Source: Nodosilinea sp. FACHB-131 (GTDB taxonomy: Bacteria; Cyanobacteriota; Cyanobacteriia; Phormidesmidales; Phormidesmidaceae). From it: a stretch of DNA of 64,000 bases. This document shows positions 26,239-37,028 of the stretch, in pieces. The DNA lies in contig NZ_JACJOF010000033.1 in assembly GCF_014695395.1 (NCBI RefSeq), forward strand, positions 1 through 64,000, in the 5' to 3' direction. Numbering within the stretch: the stretch's first letter is position 1; every line of letters begins with the position of its first letter. The notes under the pieces are model-generated. The model made no database searches. It saw nothing but the letters and a program-made list of their open reading frames with translations, and was not told the DNA's origin. The position numbers and the translations under genes were made by a program.

Positions 26239-27270
26239 ATGGGGGCGATCGCGTTTTTAGTCTTATTTATTCTCGGCGCTGTGCTGGCTACTGTGGGCAG
26301 CCTCATTGGCGTTGTAGACGCGTTTAAGGTCAGCCCCGTGTGGGGTTTGCTGTCACTGTTTATCCCCTTTGCGCTGCTGGTCTTTTGGGCTAAGTTTCGA
26401 GGCCGCAAGTGGGCCCGCAACAGCCTCATGATATTTCTAGGTGGTCTGCTGGCCATGCTGGCGTCGATTCCCTTCTTGGGTGGGTTCATTGCCCAGCGAA
26501 CCCAGCAGGCCGGTGCCCCCGTCGATGAGAGCGTTCCCGCTGAAGGAGCCCCTATAGAGTCAGTGCCAGTGCCTGAAGAGCCGGTGGCTACCCAAGAAGA
26601 CTTTGCTGAGCCTCTGGTGCCCATTGCACCTCAGTTCTCTCCCATTGCTCGGGCCGATTTGATTCAGTCTACAGACCCCAACGAGCGCCTTCAGCAAATT
26701 AACAACAGCCGTACCGATCCCTTCGCCATAGTGCCCATTCCGCCACCGCCGCCCCGGGTGATTGCCCCACCGTCACCCCCAGGAGGCGCGGCTGGCGGCA
26801 CAGCTAGGGCTGGTACCACTGCGGGTGGTGGGGCTGGTACTGCTGCGGCTGGTGGCAGAGCAGGTGCTGGTGGTGCCGGCAGATCCGCTGTGGCTAGGGC
26901 TGGTGGTGCCGGTGGCGCTGGTGGTACGACGTCGGGTGGGTCAGGGGCTGCTGCGGGCAACGCTGGTGGCGGGCGCTCTGCAACCCCTGCGCCCTTGGCA
27001 CCTCTGCCCGAGCTGCCGAAGCCTACTCTGGCACAGGCCGTGTTGGTAACTGGCGTGATGACCATCGGCAACGAAAACTTTGCCGTGGTGCAAACCTCGG
27101 CTGGTAGCCAGTATGTCAAAGCAGGTCAGCGAGTTTCTAATGGTCAGGTGCTGGTCAAGCGCATCGATATGCGCGGTAGCGATCCGGTGGTGGTGTTAGA
27201 AGAAAACGGCATTGAGGTATCGCGCCCAGTGGGTGCTCCGACTGCTACAGCCGAAGAGCCTGCGGCTTAG
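26239..27270 (+). CDS. Membrane protein with Gly/Ala-rich linker and PilP-like C-terminus
   Basis: 343 residues. Two hydrophobic helices open the protein (FLVLFILGAVLATVGSLIG; LLSLFIPFALLVFWAKF), with a third at about 60-80. An acidic-proline stretch and an extreme Gly/Ala-rich linker (about 180-250) follow. The last 80 residues (LAQAVLVTGVMTIGNENFAVV, then YVKAGQRVSNGQVLVKRID and VVLEENGIEVSR) resemble the beta domain of PilP/GspC-type secretion-alignment proteins. That resemblance is a pattern match by eye, not a family assignment. A strong AAGGAGG precedes the start. Position directly after sigF suggests a cell-surface role. A long hairpin terminator follows. Confidence 0.65.
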   Translation: MGAIAFLVLFILGAVLATVGSLIGVVDAFKVSPVWGLLSLFIPFALLVFWAKFRGRKWARNSLMIFLGGLLAMLASIPFLGGFIAQRTQQAGAPVDESVPAEGAPIESVPVPEEPVATQEDFAEPLVPIAPQFSPIARADLIQSTDPNERLQQINNSRTDPFAIVPIPPPPPRVIAPPSPPGGAAGGTARAGTTAGGGAGTAAAGGRAGAGGAGRSAVARAGGAGGAGGTTSGGSGAAAGNAGGGRSATPAPLAPLPELPKPTLAQAVLVTGVMTIGNENFAVVQTSAGSQYVKAGQRVSNGQVLVKRIDMRGSDPVVVLEENGIEVSRPVGAPTATAEEPAA

Positions 27271-27286
27271 CTGTTTAATTAAATCT

Positions 27287-27336
27287 TGAACAATAGCAAA
27301 GCCCGGAGGGTCGCCTCCGGGCTTTGCTATTGTTCA
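27287..27336. terminator. Perfect 23-bp hairpin terminator
   Basis: 27287-27309 pairs without mismatch to 27314-27336 across a GTCG loop; the GC-rich centre is GCCCGGAGG/CCTCCGGGC. It sits 17 bases after the stop of the preceding gene. The symmetric A/T-rich flanks mean it could act in both directions. Confidence 0.8.
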
Positions 27337-27401
27337 GGAGCCTGCACCCCGCAGCAAGTCGTGTCAGAATGTGAATTGCTCGATGTGGTGTGGAATTTTA
27401 T

Positions 27402-28586
27402 ATGCCGCTTGAAACGGTAATTTGGCAGGGATTGTGGGGTGCGATCGCGATCCTAGTAGCAGAGGCGGTACGCGATATTTATCATGTGGTCAGCCACTAC
27501 TGGCCGCCCCTCATGCGCCTTCACAACTGGCATCATCGGGCCTACAAAAAAGACTTTAGCCCCGTTAGCCCCGACCTCTATCGCCAAGCTCAGCTCTATA
27601 ACGACACTCCCGAAGCCATTGTTATGACTGGGGCACTGGCGGGTCTGGCGATTTCTACTGGCATCTCTGGGCTGTGGCTAGGGTCAGTGTATGGGCTGGG
27701 ATTTTTGCTAGCGGCGATCGCGCGCTCCCAGGGCTGGCTGCTCACCACCGACCTCACCCACGAACCCGGCGAACTCACTACGATTCCCGGCAACTGGTGG
27801 GTCAACCGCACCTATCACTGGCGGCACCACTTCGACGACACCAACGCCTACTTCGCCGGCTACTTTACCGGTCTGGATAAGCTGATGGGCACCGCTGTTT
27901 CTCTCAAGGGCAAAACCGTAGCAGTCACTGGCGCGTCGGGCACCCTGGGTCGCGCTCTGATCAACGAACTCGTTCGTCAGAAGGCCCGGCCCATTGCCCT
28001 GACAACCTCTGCCAACGCTACCTTTGAGGAGAACGTTCCTTGCTGGCATTGGCAACCTGGAGCTGAAGCTGATCTGCGCGAGGCGCTCAAGAAGGTGGAC
28101 ATTTTGGTTTTGAACCACGGGCTGAATGTGCACGGCGATCGCACCTCTGAGGCCATTCAAACCTCCCTAGAGGCCAACGCCCTCTCTGGCTGGCGGCTGA
28201 TGGAGGTCTTCTTCAGCACGGTGGAGACTTCGCCCCAGCGGGCAACCAAGGAAGTCTGGGTCAACACCTCCGAAGCTGAGGTAAACCCGGCCTTTAGCCC
28301 GCTATACGAATTGTCTAAGCGACTGATGGGCGACCTAGTTAATCTGCGCCGGCTCGATGCCCCCTGCGTCGTGCGCAAGGTGATACTGGGGCCGTTTAAG
28401 AGCAACCTCAACCCCGTTGGGGTGATGTCTGCCGACTGGATAGCCTGGGCGGTGGTGGCCTTAGCCAAGCGCAACGTGCGCAACATCATTGTCACCATCA
28501 ACCCGCTGACCTACCTGTTGTTTCCGATCAAAGAATTGAGTCAGGGGCTCTATTTCAGGCTCTTTACTCGCTCCAGCAAGAGCTGA
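27402..28586 (+). CDS. Bifunctional sterol-desaturase-like/short-chain dehydrogenase fusion
   Basis: 394 residues from ATG 27402 (GTG at 27390 is an alternative). The first 165 residues are a membrane fatty-acid-hydroxylase/sterol-desaturase-like domain with the His boxes HNWHH and HWRHH plus a DLTHEPGE segment. The rest is a Rossmann SDR domain (TGASGTLGRAL; NHGLNVHGDR; YELSKRLMG carries YxxxK). This two-domain layout matches an annotated cyanobacterial family described as bifunctional sterol desaturase/short-chain dehydrogenase. The reaction is not established; oxidation of a lipid-like substrate at the membrane is inference. The His clusters look fewer than the eight histidines of canonical di-iron hydroxylases, so desaturase activity is uncertain. 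Confidence 0.85.
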   Translation: MPLETVIWQGLWGAIAILVAEAVRDIYHVVSHYWPPLMRLHNWHHRAYKKDFSPVSPDLYRQAQLYNDTPEAIVMTGALAGLAISTGISGLWLGSVYGLGFLLAAIARSQGWLLTTDLTHEPGELTTIPGNWWVNRTYHWRHHFDDTNAYFAGYFTGLDKLMGTAVSLKGKTVAVTGASGTLGRALINELVRQKARPIALTTSANATFEENVPCWHWQPGAEADLREALKKVDILVLNHGLNVHGDRTSEAIQTSLEANALSGWRLMEVFFSTVETSPQRATKEVWVNTSEAEVNPAFSPLYELSKRLMGDLVNLRRLDAPCVVRKVILGPFKSNLNPVGVMSADWIAWAVVALAKRNVRNIIVTINPLTYLLFPIKELSQGLYFRLFTRSSKS

Positions 28587-28612
28587 CGGCCAGAGGAGCC
28601 GCTATCCCTGAG

Positions 28613-29485
28613 TTACTGATCGGCTGACATAATTTGCCACGGCTGCTGTCTCCAGCCTAGCTGTCGCTTGGCAAAAGCGGTATTGACTTGAGGCATGTGG
28701 GCTTCGACTAGCGCTACGGTTTCCTGTACTAAGGATTCCAGGTGAAGCGCGGCGATCGCAGCCTCTTGGTGGAACAAATCTTCCAGCCGTAGCGCAAGAT
28801 TTTGAGGGGCAATCTCCATTTGCTCGACCAAGGTGCCCATGCGCTTGAATTGAAACGTTGAGAAGTACAGACGATTCAAGCCCGACAGCACACCGAGAAT
28901 ATTTTGGGCAGACTCGACCAGAATTTGGTAGTACCAGAGGGTGGCATCGCGCCGAGCCAGCTTTGGCTGCATGCCCCAGAGAGCAAAAAATTTGAGATGG
29001 TGCTCCACCATGGCTTGGGCGAGCTGGTCAGGATACTTAGCGATATTGGCTTTCCACTGCTGGATGAGGGCTTCTCCGTGGAGCGGCATGCCGATCAAGG
29101 TACCGTGCAGCATCTTCATAATGCCGGGTTGAATCCCAAATTTTTCCAGTACAGTGGCCATTTCTGCTTCCCACTGGGCGATCGCAGTGTGGGCAAACTG
29201 GCACTCAACCCCCTGCACTCGAAAGGTTTCACCGAACGCACCCAACTGGCGATCGCCCAACAACTCAATCAGTTCTGCACCCTGATTGCGCTGCCGTGCC
29301 AGAGTCAACTCATCCTCAGTGGGTAGCTCATCGTAATACAGCATCACGTCGCAGTCTGAATACTCATCGCACTGCCCTTCTGCCACTGAGCCTGTAACCA
29401 TCACCGCTTTCGTCTTTGGGTTCGCGATGTAGGGCCTGACGCTGCGCTGTACTAAGGTCAACAGATATTGAGTTCTATCGGCCAT
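28613..29485 (-). CDS. Nucleotidyltransferase-domain protein (Pol-beta superfamily)
   Basis: 290 residues. The N-terminus carries the Pol-beta-type metal-binding pattern G-S-x-A-x-G-x(4)-S-D-x-D as GSVAEGQCDEYSDCDVML (about 32-49). The remaining two thirds is helical, with no recognised partner domain but the general look of aminoglycoside-nucleotidyltransferase-type proteins. It might transfer AMP to a small molecule or protein; the target is unknown. It is the last of three close minus-strand genes, with 48 bases to the gene upstream. Confidence 0.75.
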   Translation of the reverse strand: MADRTQYLLTLVQRSVRPYIANPKTKAVMVTGSVAEGQCDEYSDCDVMLYYDELPTEDELTLARQRNQGAELIELLGDRQLGAFGETFRVQGVECQFAHTAIAQWEAEMATVLEKFGIQPGIMKMLHGTLIGMPLHGEALIQQWKANIAKYPDQLAQAMVEHHLKFFALWGMQPKLARRDATLWYYQILVESAQNILGVLSGLNRLYFSTFQFKRMGTLVEQMEIAPQNLALRLEDLFHQEAAIAALHLESLVQETVALVEAHMPQVNTAFAKRQLGWRQQPWQIMSADQ

Positions 29486-29533
29486 GGCTTAACGACTAGA
29501 TGTTGAGCTATTCAGCCTGCCCAATGAATCTGC

Positions 29534-29833
29534 TTAGCTACGGTTGAAGAACTCGACTTGGGGCAGGCGAGGGTCATTAACCATGCCTAGACCCTGAAAG
29601 TCCCAGCGGTTGATCAAGGGTTTGAGGCTGGAGGCGGTGATGGTTTCGATCGCAAATTTGTCGCTCAGCTCGGGGGCATGGGCGTTGAGATAGCTGAGGG
29701 CATCGTAGTCAGCGGTAAACACCAGCAGAAACCCCGTAGGAAGAGGCTGATCGGGGCTAGCACCGTGGGGGCGGGCGACCAAATAGCTGCCGTCGGCGCG
29801 CGATCGCAGCAAATAGTAGAGCTGAGACACCAT
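29534..29833 (-). CDS. Small conserved hypothetical protein
   Basis: 99 residues (MVSQLYYLLRSRADGSYLVARPH...), soluble, no signal or membrane segment. It has an alternating beta/alpha pattern but no recognised motif. It lies 14 bases after the permease stop and 48 bases before the nucleotidyltransferase start on the same strand. Codon use and the lack of a better frame support it as real. Function unknown. Confidence 0.6.
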   Translation of the reverse strand: MVSQLYYLLRSRADGSYLVARPHGASPDQPLPTGFLLVFTADYDALSYLNAHAPELSDKFAIETITASSLKPLINRWDFQGLGMVNDPRLPQVEFFNRS

Positions 29834-29847
29834 AATTTCTCGCGGCC

Positions 29848-30903
29848 TCAGTTAATGTCCGACAGGCGAATGCGGGGGTCGACAAAACTCAGGGCTAGAT
29901 CGGCCAGCAGGTTGCCAACAATTAGCAATACCGCCCCCATAATCAGGCTGGCCATCACCAGGTACAAATCCTGGGCCTGTACCGCTTCGAGGGTTAGTTT
30001 TCCTAGACCAGGCCAGTTGAAATAGGTTTCGGTGATGAATGCACCGCCCAGCAGGCCAGCAAACTCAAAGCCCAGTAGCGTAATCAGCGGGTTGACCGCA
30101 TTGCGCAGGGCGTGGACGTAGACCACCCGATTTTCTGACAGCCCTTTAGCACGGGCGGTTTGAATGTAGTTTTGGCGCAGCACGTCGAGCAGCTGACCGC
30201 GGGTAACTCGCTGGAGCCCAGCAAAGCTAGTGATGCTGAGGGCCAGAGTCGGCAAGATCAGGTGCCAGCCCACATCGATGATCTTGCCAAACCAGTTGAG
30301 GTCGTCGTGGATGATGCTGGTGCGTCCGCCAATGGGGAACAGCGGTGCTACGCTCTGAGCAAAGAACAGCAGCAGCAGGCCAGTCACAATACTGGGCATG
30401 CCCTGCCCCAGATAACTCAGCACCCGCAACACGCGATCGGCAGGACGGTTTTGGTTGACAGCGCTGACAATGCCCATGGGAATGGCGATTAGCCAGGTAA
30501 CCAGAAAGGCCGCCAAGGCGAGCAATAGGGTATTGGGCACCCGTTCCCACAGCAGGTCGACTACCGGGCGCTGGTAGGCAAAGCTGAGGCCAAAGTTACC
30601 GTGGAAGATCACCTGGTAGAGCCAGTTGAGGTACTGCCGCCAGGCGGGTTGATCGAGGCCAAACTGAGCCTCTAGCTGCGCCAAGGTCTCGGGCGAAAAC
30701 TGCGGGCTCTGTCGATACTGATCAAGAAAATTGCCTGGCGCTAGCTGAATCACAAAGAAGCTGAGGGCCGAGGCCAGCAGCAGCGTCAGGGCGGCCTGCA
30801 AGATGCGCTTCAGCACGTAAAGGGTAGTCTCGCTGTTGGCAAAAACCACCAAGCGTTCCCAAGGGCTGATTGAAGGGCGGCGAGGAGTAGAGGACTGGGC
30901 CAT
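29848..30903 (-). CDS. ABC transporter permease, DppB/OppB family
   Basis: 351 residues with about six helices. Family features include LLASALSFFVIQLAPGNFLDQ, FGLSFAYQRPVVDLLWERVPNTLLLA and the EAA-type loop near YIQTARAKGLSENRVVYVHALRNAVNPLITLLG. It also ends as expected, with ADLALSFVDPRIRLSDIN. It forms half of the membrane channel of a peptide/nickel/oligopeptide importer. No DppC partner, ATPase or binding protein lies beside it, so it is an orphan; cyanobacterial importer genes are often scattered. ATG 30903 is preferred over a TTG at 30909. Confidence 0.9.
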   Translation of the reverse strand: MAQSSTPRRPSISPWERLVVFANSETTLYVLKRILQAALTLLLASALSFFVIQLAPGNFLDQYRQSPQFSPETLAQLEAQFGLDQPAWRQYLNWLYQVIFHGNFGLSFAYQRPVVDLLWERVPNTLLLALAAFLVTWLIAIPMGIVSAVNQNRPADRVLRVLSYLGQGMPSIVTGLLLLFFAQSVAPLFPIGGRTSIIHDDLNWFGKIIDVGWHLILPTLALSITSFAGLQRVTRGQLLDVLRQNYIQTARAKGLSENRVVYVHALRNAVNPLITLLGFEFAGLLGGAFITETYFNWPGLGKLTLEAVQAQDLYLVMASLIMGAVLLIVGNLLADLALSFVDPRIRLSDIN

Positions 30904-31218
30904 TCCCAAATGCAGAGAGGTTAAGGGTTATCTGTGGTGATTCTAAACCAATCGTGCCCAGCCTTATCGAGGCTGACGGCGCTAGGGCGCGATTGCACCT
31001 AACAAAACAGATACTTACCGGGCTATTTTGCAACGTTAGATTGCTGAATTGAACCCACTAAGGTAGCCATCATCTTTGATGTTTATATTCCCCCTGCAAA
31101 GGCAACGCTCAACACAACGCCTTTGTCTGGCTCAGATCGAACTTTGCTACGCCTCCAAGGTCATTTGGCAGTCCCTAATTAAGCCCCGATTAAAACTGTT
31201 TTTCCCCAGGATTTACCT
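30904..31218. other. Spacer upstream of the PTS genes
   Basis: 315 bases between the divergent permease and PTS genes, AT-richer than its surroundings. No gene, and no promoter or operator, could be assigned by eye. An AGGA about 10 bases before 31219 is the likely ribosome-binding site. Confidence 0.4.
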
Positions 31219-33780
<2,562 letters not shown>

Positions 33781-33842
33781 GGTGCATTCGGCGGCAAGGG
33801 TTGCGATCGGTGTCATTCCACTCTTGCCCCGCCAATGCACCA
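33781..33842. repeat. Large imperfect inverted repeat after the PTS fusion gene
   Basis: GGTGCATT-C-GGCGG-CAAG directly after the stop pairs with CTTG-CCCCGCC-AATGCACC ending at about 33842, with two small bulges and a 25-base loop. It may end transcription of the upstream gene or be a dispersed palindrome. Confidence 0.55.
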
Positions 33843-33866
33843 TCTTCAAGAACCCAAAGCACGTAG

Positions 33867-33883
33867 GGTGGGCAATGCCCACC
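33867..33883. repeat. Short palindromic repeat GGTGGGC-AAT-GCCCACC
   Basis: A perfect 7-bp stem with a 3-nt loop. Palindromes of the type GGTGGGC(N3)GCCCACC are familiar dispersed elements of filamentous cyanobacterial genomes. Confidence 0.6.
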
Positions 33884-33957
33884 ATGAACTATGCAGTATT
33901 CAAGTCAATTACTTTCGGGGAAGCGTGGCGCACAGCTAGGGACGAAAGCCAATCCTA

Positions 33958-34068
33958 CCGCCGGGGCCATTTCGCTGGCCCCAGACCCCCATCGAGAAAG
34001 GCGTTCCGCCGCCCTTCACCCCACGGAAAGGATTAGCTGATCATCGGTTTAAACCTCTGTTCTGCTAA
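33958..34068 (+). repeat. 111-bp dispersed intergenic repeat, copy 2
   Basis: Gap-free alignment with 2766-2876 and about 12 differences. Retained are the GGGCCA/TGGCCC hairpin, the TTCCG/CGGAA pair and the terminal GGTTTAAACC palindrome (34046-34055). A CCTT/AAGG stem present in copy 1 is lost here. It lies 100 bases upstream of the PTS EIICB gene. Confidence 0.75.
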
Positions 34069-34111
34069 CAGACTGGTGAAAGACATCAACCCTGCTGTGT
34101 AGGCCCCTTTT

Positions 34112-34168
34112 TGAACTCCATACCCATCCACCCCCTACCCCCTTACCCATCCGCCCCCTTCACCTCCT
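34112..34168 (+). other. C-rich leader before the PTS EIICB gene
   Basis: A nearly G-free tract of ccatccacccccta-type units runs up to the ATG at 34169, with CCTCCT instead of a Shine-Dalgarno. It parallels the leader of the tocopherol cyclase gene, which also follows a copy of the 111-bp repeat. Confidence 0.5.
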
Positions 34169-36022
34169 ATGAAAATCAAAGAAACCTGGAACCACGCCTT
34201 CGGGCTGCTGCAAAAAATGGGAAAGTCGCTCATGCTCCCCGTGTCGGTGCTGCCGGTGGCGGGCCTGCTGCTGGGCCTGGGCAGCGCTCGCCTGATCGAG
34301 CTTCAGCAGATTGAGCAGGGCGTTCTCAGCGATCCGAAGTTTTGGTGGCTGCCGGAGTGGCTGGCCGCCATTATGAAAACGTCTGGAGACGCCATTTTTG
34401 CCAGCCTGCCGCTGATTTTTGCGATCGCCGTGGCGATCGGCTACACCGGCAACGACGGCGTCTCGGCGCTGGCCGCCACCGTCGGCTTCGTGGTGTTTCT
34501 CGCCACCCTGGGCACCGTTGCCCTCGGCATGGGCTTGGAGACCAAGACAGTGCTAGGCATCCCCACGCTAGATACGGGGGTGTTTGGCGGCTTGATTATG
34601 GGCTGCATCGCCGCCTACATGTTCAACAAATTCTTTCGCATCAGCCTGCCGCGCTACCTAGGGTTCTTTGCGGGCAAGCGGTTTGTGCCGATCATCACCG
34701 CCTTTGCCGCCATTTTGACAGGCTTAGTGATGAGCGTGATTTGGCCACCGATTGGGGCTGGCATCAACGGCTTTGCCCAAGCAGCAGCGGAGGGCGGCAA
34801 CGTGCCGCTGACCGTGGCCCTCTACGGCTTCATCGAGCGCTTGCTAATTCCCTTTGGTCTACACCACGTCTGGAACGTGCCGTTCTTCTTCGAGATTGGC
34901 TCATTCCAGGATCCGATTACTGGGGAAACCGTGCGGGGCGACATTGCGCGCTTCTTTGCAGGCGACCCGACGGCAGGAATTTTGGGTGGGGCCTACTGGT
35001 TCAAGATGTTTGGGCTACCGGCAGCGGCGATCGCCATCTGGCACAGTGCCAAACCCAAGAACCGCAAGCAGGTCGGCGGTCTGATGATTTCTGCCGCTCT
35101 GACCTCCTTCTTAACCGGCATTACCGAGCCGATTGAGTTCTCATTCTTATTCGTCGCCCCCCAGCTGTTTGCCATTCACGCCGTGCTGGCTGGGTTCGCC
35201 GACTGGTTATTTGTCACCCTGGGCGGACGCATGGGCTTCACCTTCTCCCACGGGCTGATCGACTTTGTGTTATTCAACAGTTTGGGGACGCGGGTCTGGC
35301 TGATCCCAGCCCTGGCTCCGGTATTTGTCGCCCTGTACTACTTCATCTTCCGCTTTGCCATTCGCCAGTTTAACCTCATGACCCCAGGCCGCGAAGAGGA
35401 TGTGGAGACAGATGAATCGACTGCCGCCATTACAGGCGACAAAGCTGAAATGGCCAAGGCCTTGGTGCTGGCCTTTGGCGGTCGCAGCAACATCAAAAAT
35501 TTGGATGCCTGTATTACCCGTCTGCGCATCACCGTAGATGACATGGCAAAGGTCAACGTTCCGCGTCTAAAGGCCCTAGGAGCCTCTGGGGTTTTACAGA
35601 TGGGGCAGAATGCCCAGGCTATTTTTGGGCCGCAGTCTGACAACCTCAAGACTGATATGGCCGACTACCTCAAAACCGCCGGCCCCGAAGCCGATATCGT
35701 GGAGATTCCTGCTACGGGCTTTGTGGATGAGACCACTCCCGATCCGGTCAAAATTGCCCCTGACCCTCAAGCCGCTGAAAACGCCGAGGCCATGATTGCG
35801 GCCCTAGGCGGTGCCAACAATATTCGCACTGTCGACCCCGTCGCCCTGACCCGCCTGCGGGTAGAAGTCACCGACCCCGCTGCTATCGACGAAATTGCGC
35901 TTCAGGCCGCTGGAGTTCAAGGCATTATGCGGTTACAGAATGACGTGCTGCACCTGGTAACTGGGCTCAACGCCGATCAGTACGCCGCTGAGGTCGCCCA
36001 GCGACTGGCTGCCAAGGTGTAG
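34169..36022 (+). CDS. PTS glucose-type EIICB permease with extra degenerate EIIB domain
   Basis: 617 residues. Residues 1-405 are an EIIC sugar channel very close to E. coli Pts[66 protein letters not shown] and [11 protein letters not shown]. Residues 425-503 are EIIB with the phospho-cysteine in [11 protein letters not shown] (Cys448). Residues 535-617 repeat the EIIB pattern ([24 protein letters not shown]), but Ala559 stands where the cysteine should be, so this copy cannot carry phosphate. With the fusion protein upstream it completes a phosphorelay that would import and phosphorylate glucose or a close analogue. PtsG-type similarity favours glucose over N-acetylglucosamine; this is inference. 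No kinase or regulator gene is adjacent. Confidence 0.92.
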   Translation: MKIKETWNHAFGLLQKMGKSLMLPVSVLPVAGLLLGLGSARLIELQQIEQGVLSDPKFWWLPEWLAAIMKTSGDAIFASLPLIFAIAVAIGYTGNDGVSALAATVGFVVFLATLGTVALGMGLETKTVLGIPTLDTGVFGGLIMGCIAAYMFNKFFRISLPRYLGFFAGKRFVPIITAFAAILTGLVMSVIWPPIGAGINGFAQAAAEGGNVPLTVALYGFIERLLIPFGLHHVWNVPFFFEIGSFQDPITGETVRGDIARFFAGDPTAGILGGAYWFKMFGLPAAAIAIWHSAKPKNRKQVGGLMISAALTSFLTGITEPIEFSFLFVAPQLFAIHAVLAGFADWLFVTLGGRMGFTFSHGLIDFVLFNSLGTRVWLIPALAPVFVALYYFIFRFAIRQFNLMTPGREEDVETDESTAAITGDKAEMAKALVLAFGGRSNIKNLDACITRLRITVDDMAKVNVPRLKALGASGVLQMGQNAQAIFGPQSDNLKTDMADYLKTAGPEADIVEIPATGFVDETTPDPVKIAPDPQAAENAEAMIAALGGANNIRTVDPVALTRLRVEVTDPAAIDEIALQAAGVQGIMRLQNDVLHLVTGLNADQYAAEVAQRLAAKV

Positions 36023-36060
36023 GTTTATCTACTGAATTGCCCGGTTCTGTCGGGCTAATA

Positions 36061-36092
36061 GGCGGTAGGGGTTGGCGATCTCCCCTACCGCC
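36061..36092. terminator. Hairpin after the PTS EIICB gene
   Basis: GGCGGTAGGGG (36061-36071) pairs perfectly with CCCCTACCGCC (36082-36092) over a 10-nt loop, 38 bases after the stop. No T-tract follows, but its position suggests the end of the PTS transcript. Confidence 0.6.
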
Positions 36093-36150
36093 CTACAAAA
36101 TTCATAGCAAATTAGCGTTTCATCAATTTAGTGTTGATGAAGGATTTTTT

Positions 36151-36612
36151 ATGTCCTGCGCGCTAATCAAGATAGCTCTCGCTGTCGGGTTTGGCCTCCT
36201 TAGCCAGAGTTCAGTAACAGCCTCCGTCGCTAGCCCCAGCGCCAGCATTCCCTCCGATCAGCCTGCCCTAGCCCAGGTCGAGCCCAACCAAGACAACCTG
36301 CAAATGCAGTGCCCCGGCTCATTTCTGGTCAATGACATTAACTACACTGTGTTTTTCACCCGAGAAGCTGGGTTTTCGCGCATTGTGCTGCAGCGGCGCA
36401 GTACCGGACAACAAATTGCCGAAACCTTCCTCAGCTACGATCGCAAAAACACCAAGGGCCAGGCGATCTGGCGTGGCGCAGTCAATGACGCAGCCAGTGT
36501 GACGCTAGTGCATCTCTCCACCCGTGCGGCTCAGGTCGGTGATCAGATATCAGTGGGCTACGACGGGCAGTGGGGCCGTGGCACTTGCGCCCGTTCTGCC
36601 ACCCCGCTGTAG
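36151..36612 (+). CDS. Exported hypothetical protein
   Basis: 153 residues from ATG 36151, chosen because AAGGA precedes it and because the frame from there starts with a signal peptide (MSCALIKIALAVGFGLLSQSSVTASVAS). The mature part begins around SIPSDQPALAQ and has two cysteines, in MQCPGSFLV and GTCARS, that could form a disulfide, plus several beta-strand-like segments. No family recognised. It lies between the PTS terminator hairpin and its own terminator, so it is probably a single-gene unit. Confidence 0.6.
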   Translation: MSCALIKIALAVGFGLLSQSSVTASVASPSASIPSDQPALAQVEPNQDNLQMQCPGSFLVNDINYTVFFTREAGFSRIVLQRRSTGQQIAETFLSYDRKNTKGQAIWRGAVNDAASVTLVHLSTRAAQVGDQISVGYDGQWGRGTCARSATPL

Positions 36613-36641
36613 TGTCATCAGCGCCCATAACGGCCACAAAA

Positions 36642-36667
36642 AACCCCAGCCGTCCAAAGCTGGGGTT
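36642..36667 (+). terminator. Hairpin terminator after exported hypothetical gene
   Basis: AACCCCAGC (36642-36650) pairs with GCTGGGGTT (36659-36667) over an 8-nt loop. An A-tract (36638-36643) precedes the stem, so it would also work for minus-strand transcripts such as that of the cryptochrome gene. Confidence 0.65.
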
Positions 36668-36693
36668 ATCAGGTTAAATGGCTGATTCAACGA

Positions 36694-36732
36694 TTTGATT
36701 TAAGGTTTTGATTTAACGGTTTGATTTATGGA
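36694..36732 (+). repeat. Three 13-bp direct repeats
   Basis: TTTGATTTA recurs at 36694, 36707 and 36720, exactly 13 bases apart, followed each time by a variable AAGG/ACGG/TGGA tail. It lies in the 416-base gap between the exported protein and the cryptochrome; the rest of the gap (to 37028) shows no gene. Confidence 0.65.
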
Positions 36733-37028
36733 AATGCGTTAGTGGTGCTTTTGTTCTAGTCATTAACGTTATCTTTTGGGTCCAGCCCGCCAGCATCAGT
36801 CAGTGAACTATGACATTGTCAACACTGCATAAAGTGTATGTTAGCTCAACATCGACCGCCGTTACACAGACTACGTTTAGGTAAATTGTGGAGCAGCGTT
36901 GCCATGCTCTGTTTAGCCTCCGCCGAGCGCAAAAAAAAATCGACCTATTTCCACTTTTTAGGGGCTAGGGATAACAGTCCGCCAGTTTTTTATCGGTAAA
37001 TTGTTACAGCTTAGGGTGAGTAAAACTC

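Noticed and set aside
26780..26990. GC-rich repeat tract considered as a possible CRISPR or minisatellite
   Set aside because: It encodes the Gly/Ala-rich linker of a real gene; the repeats are irregular codons for G and A with no constant unit or spacers.
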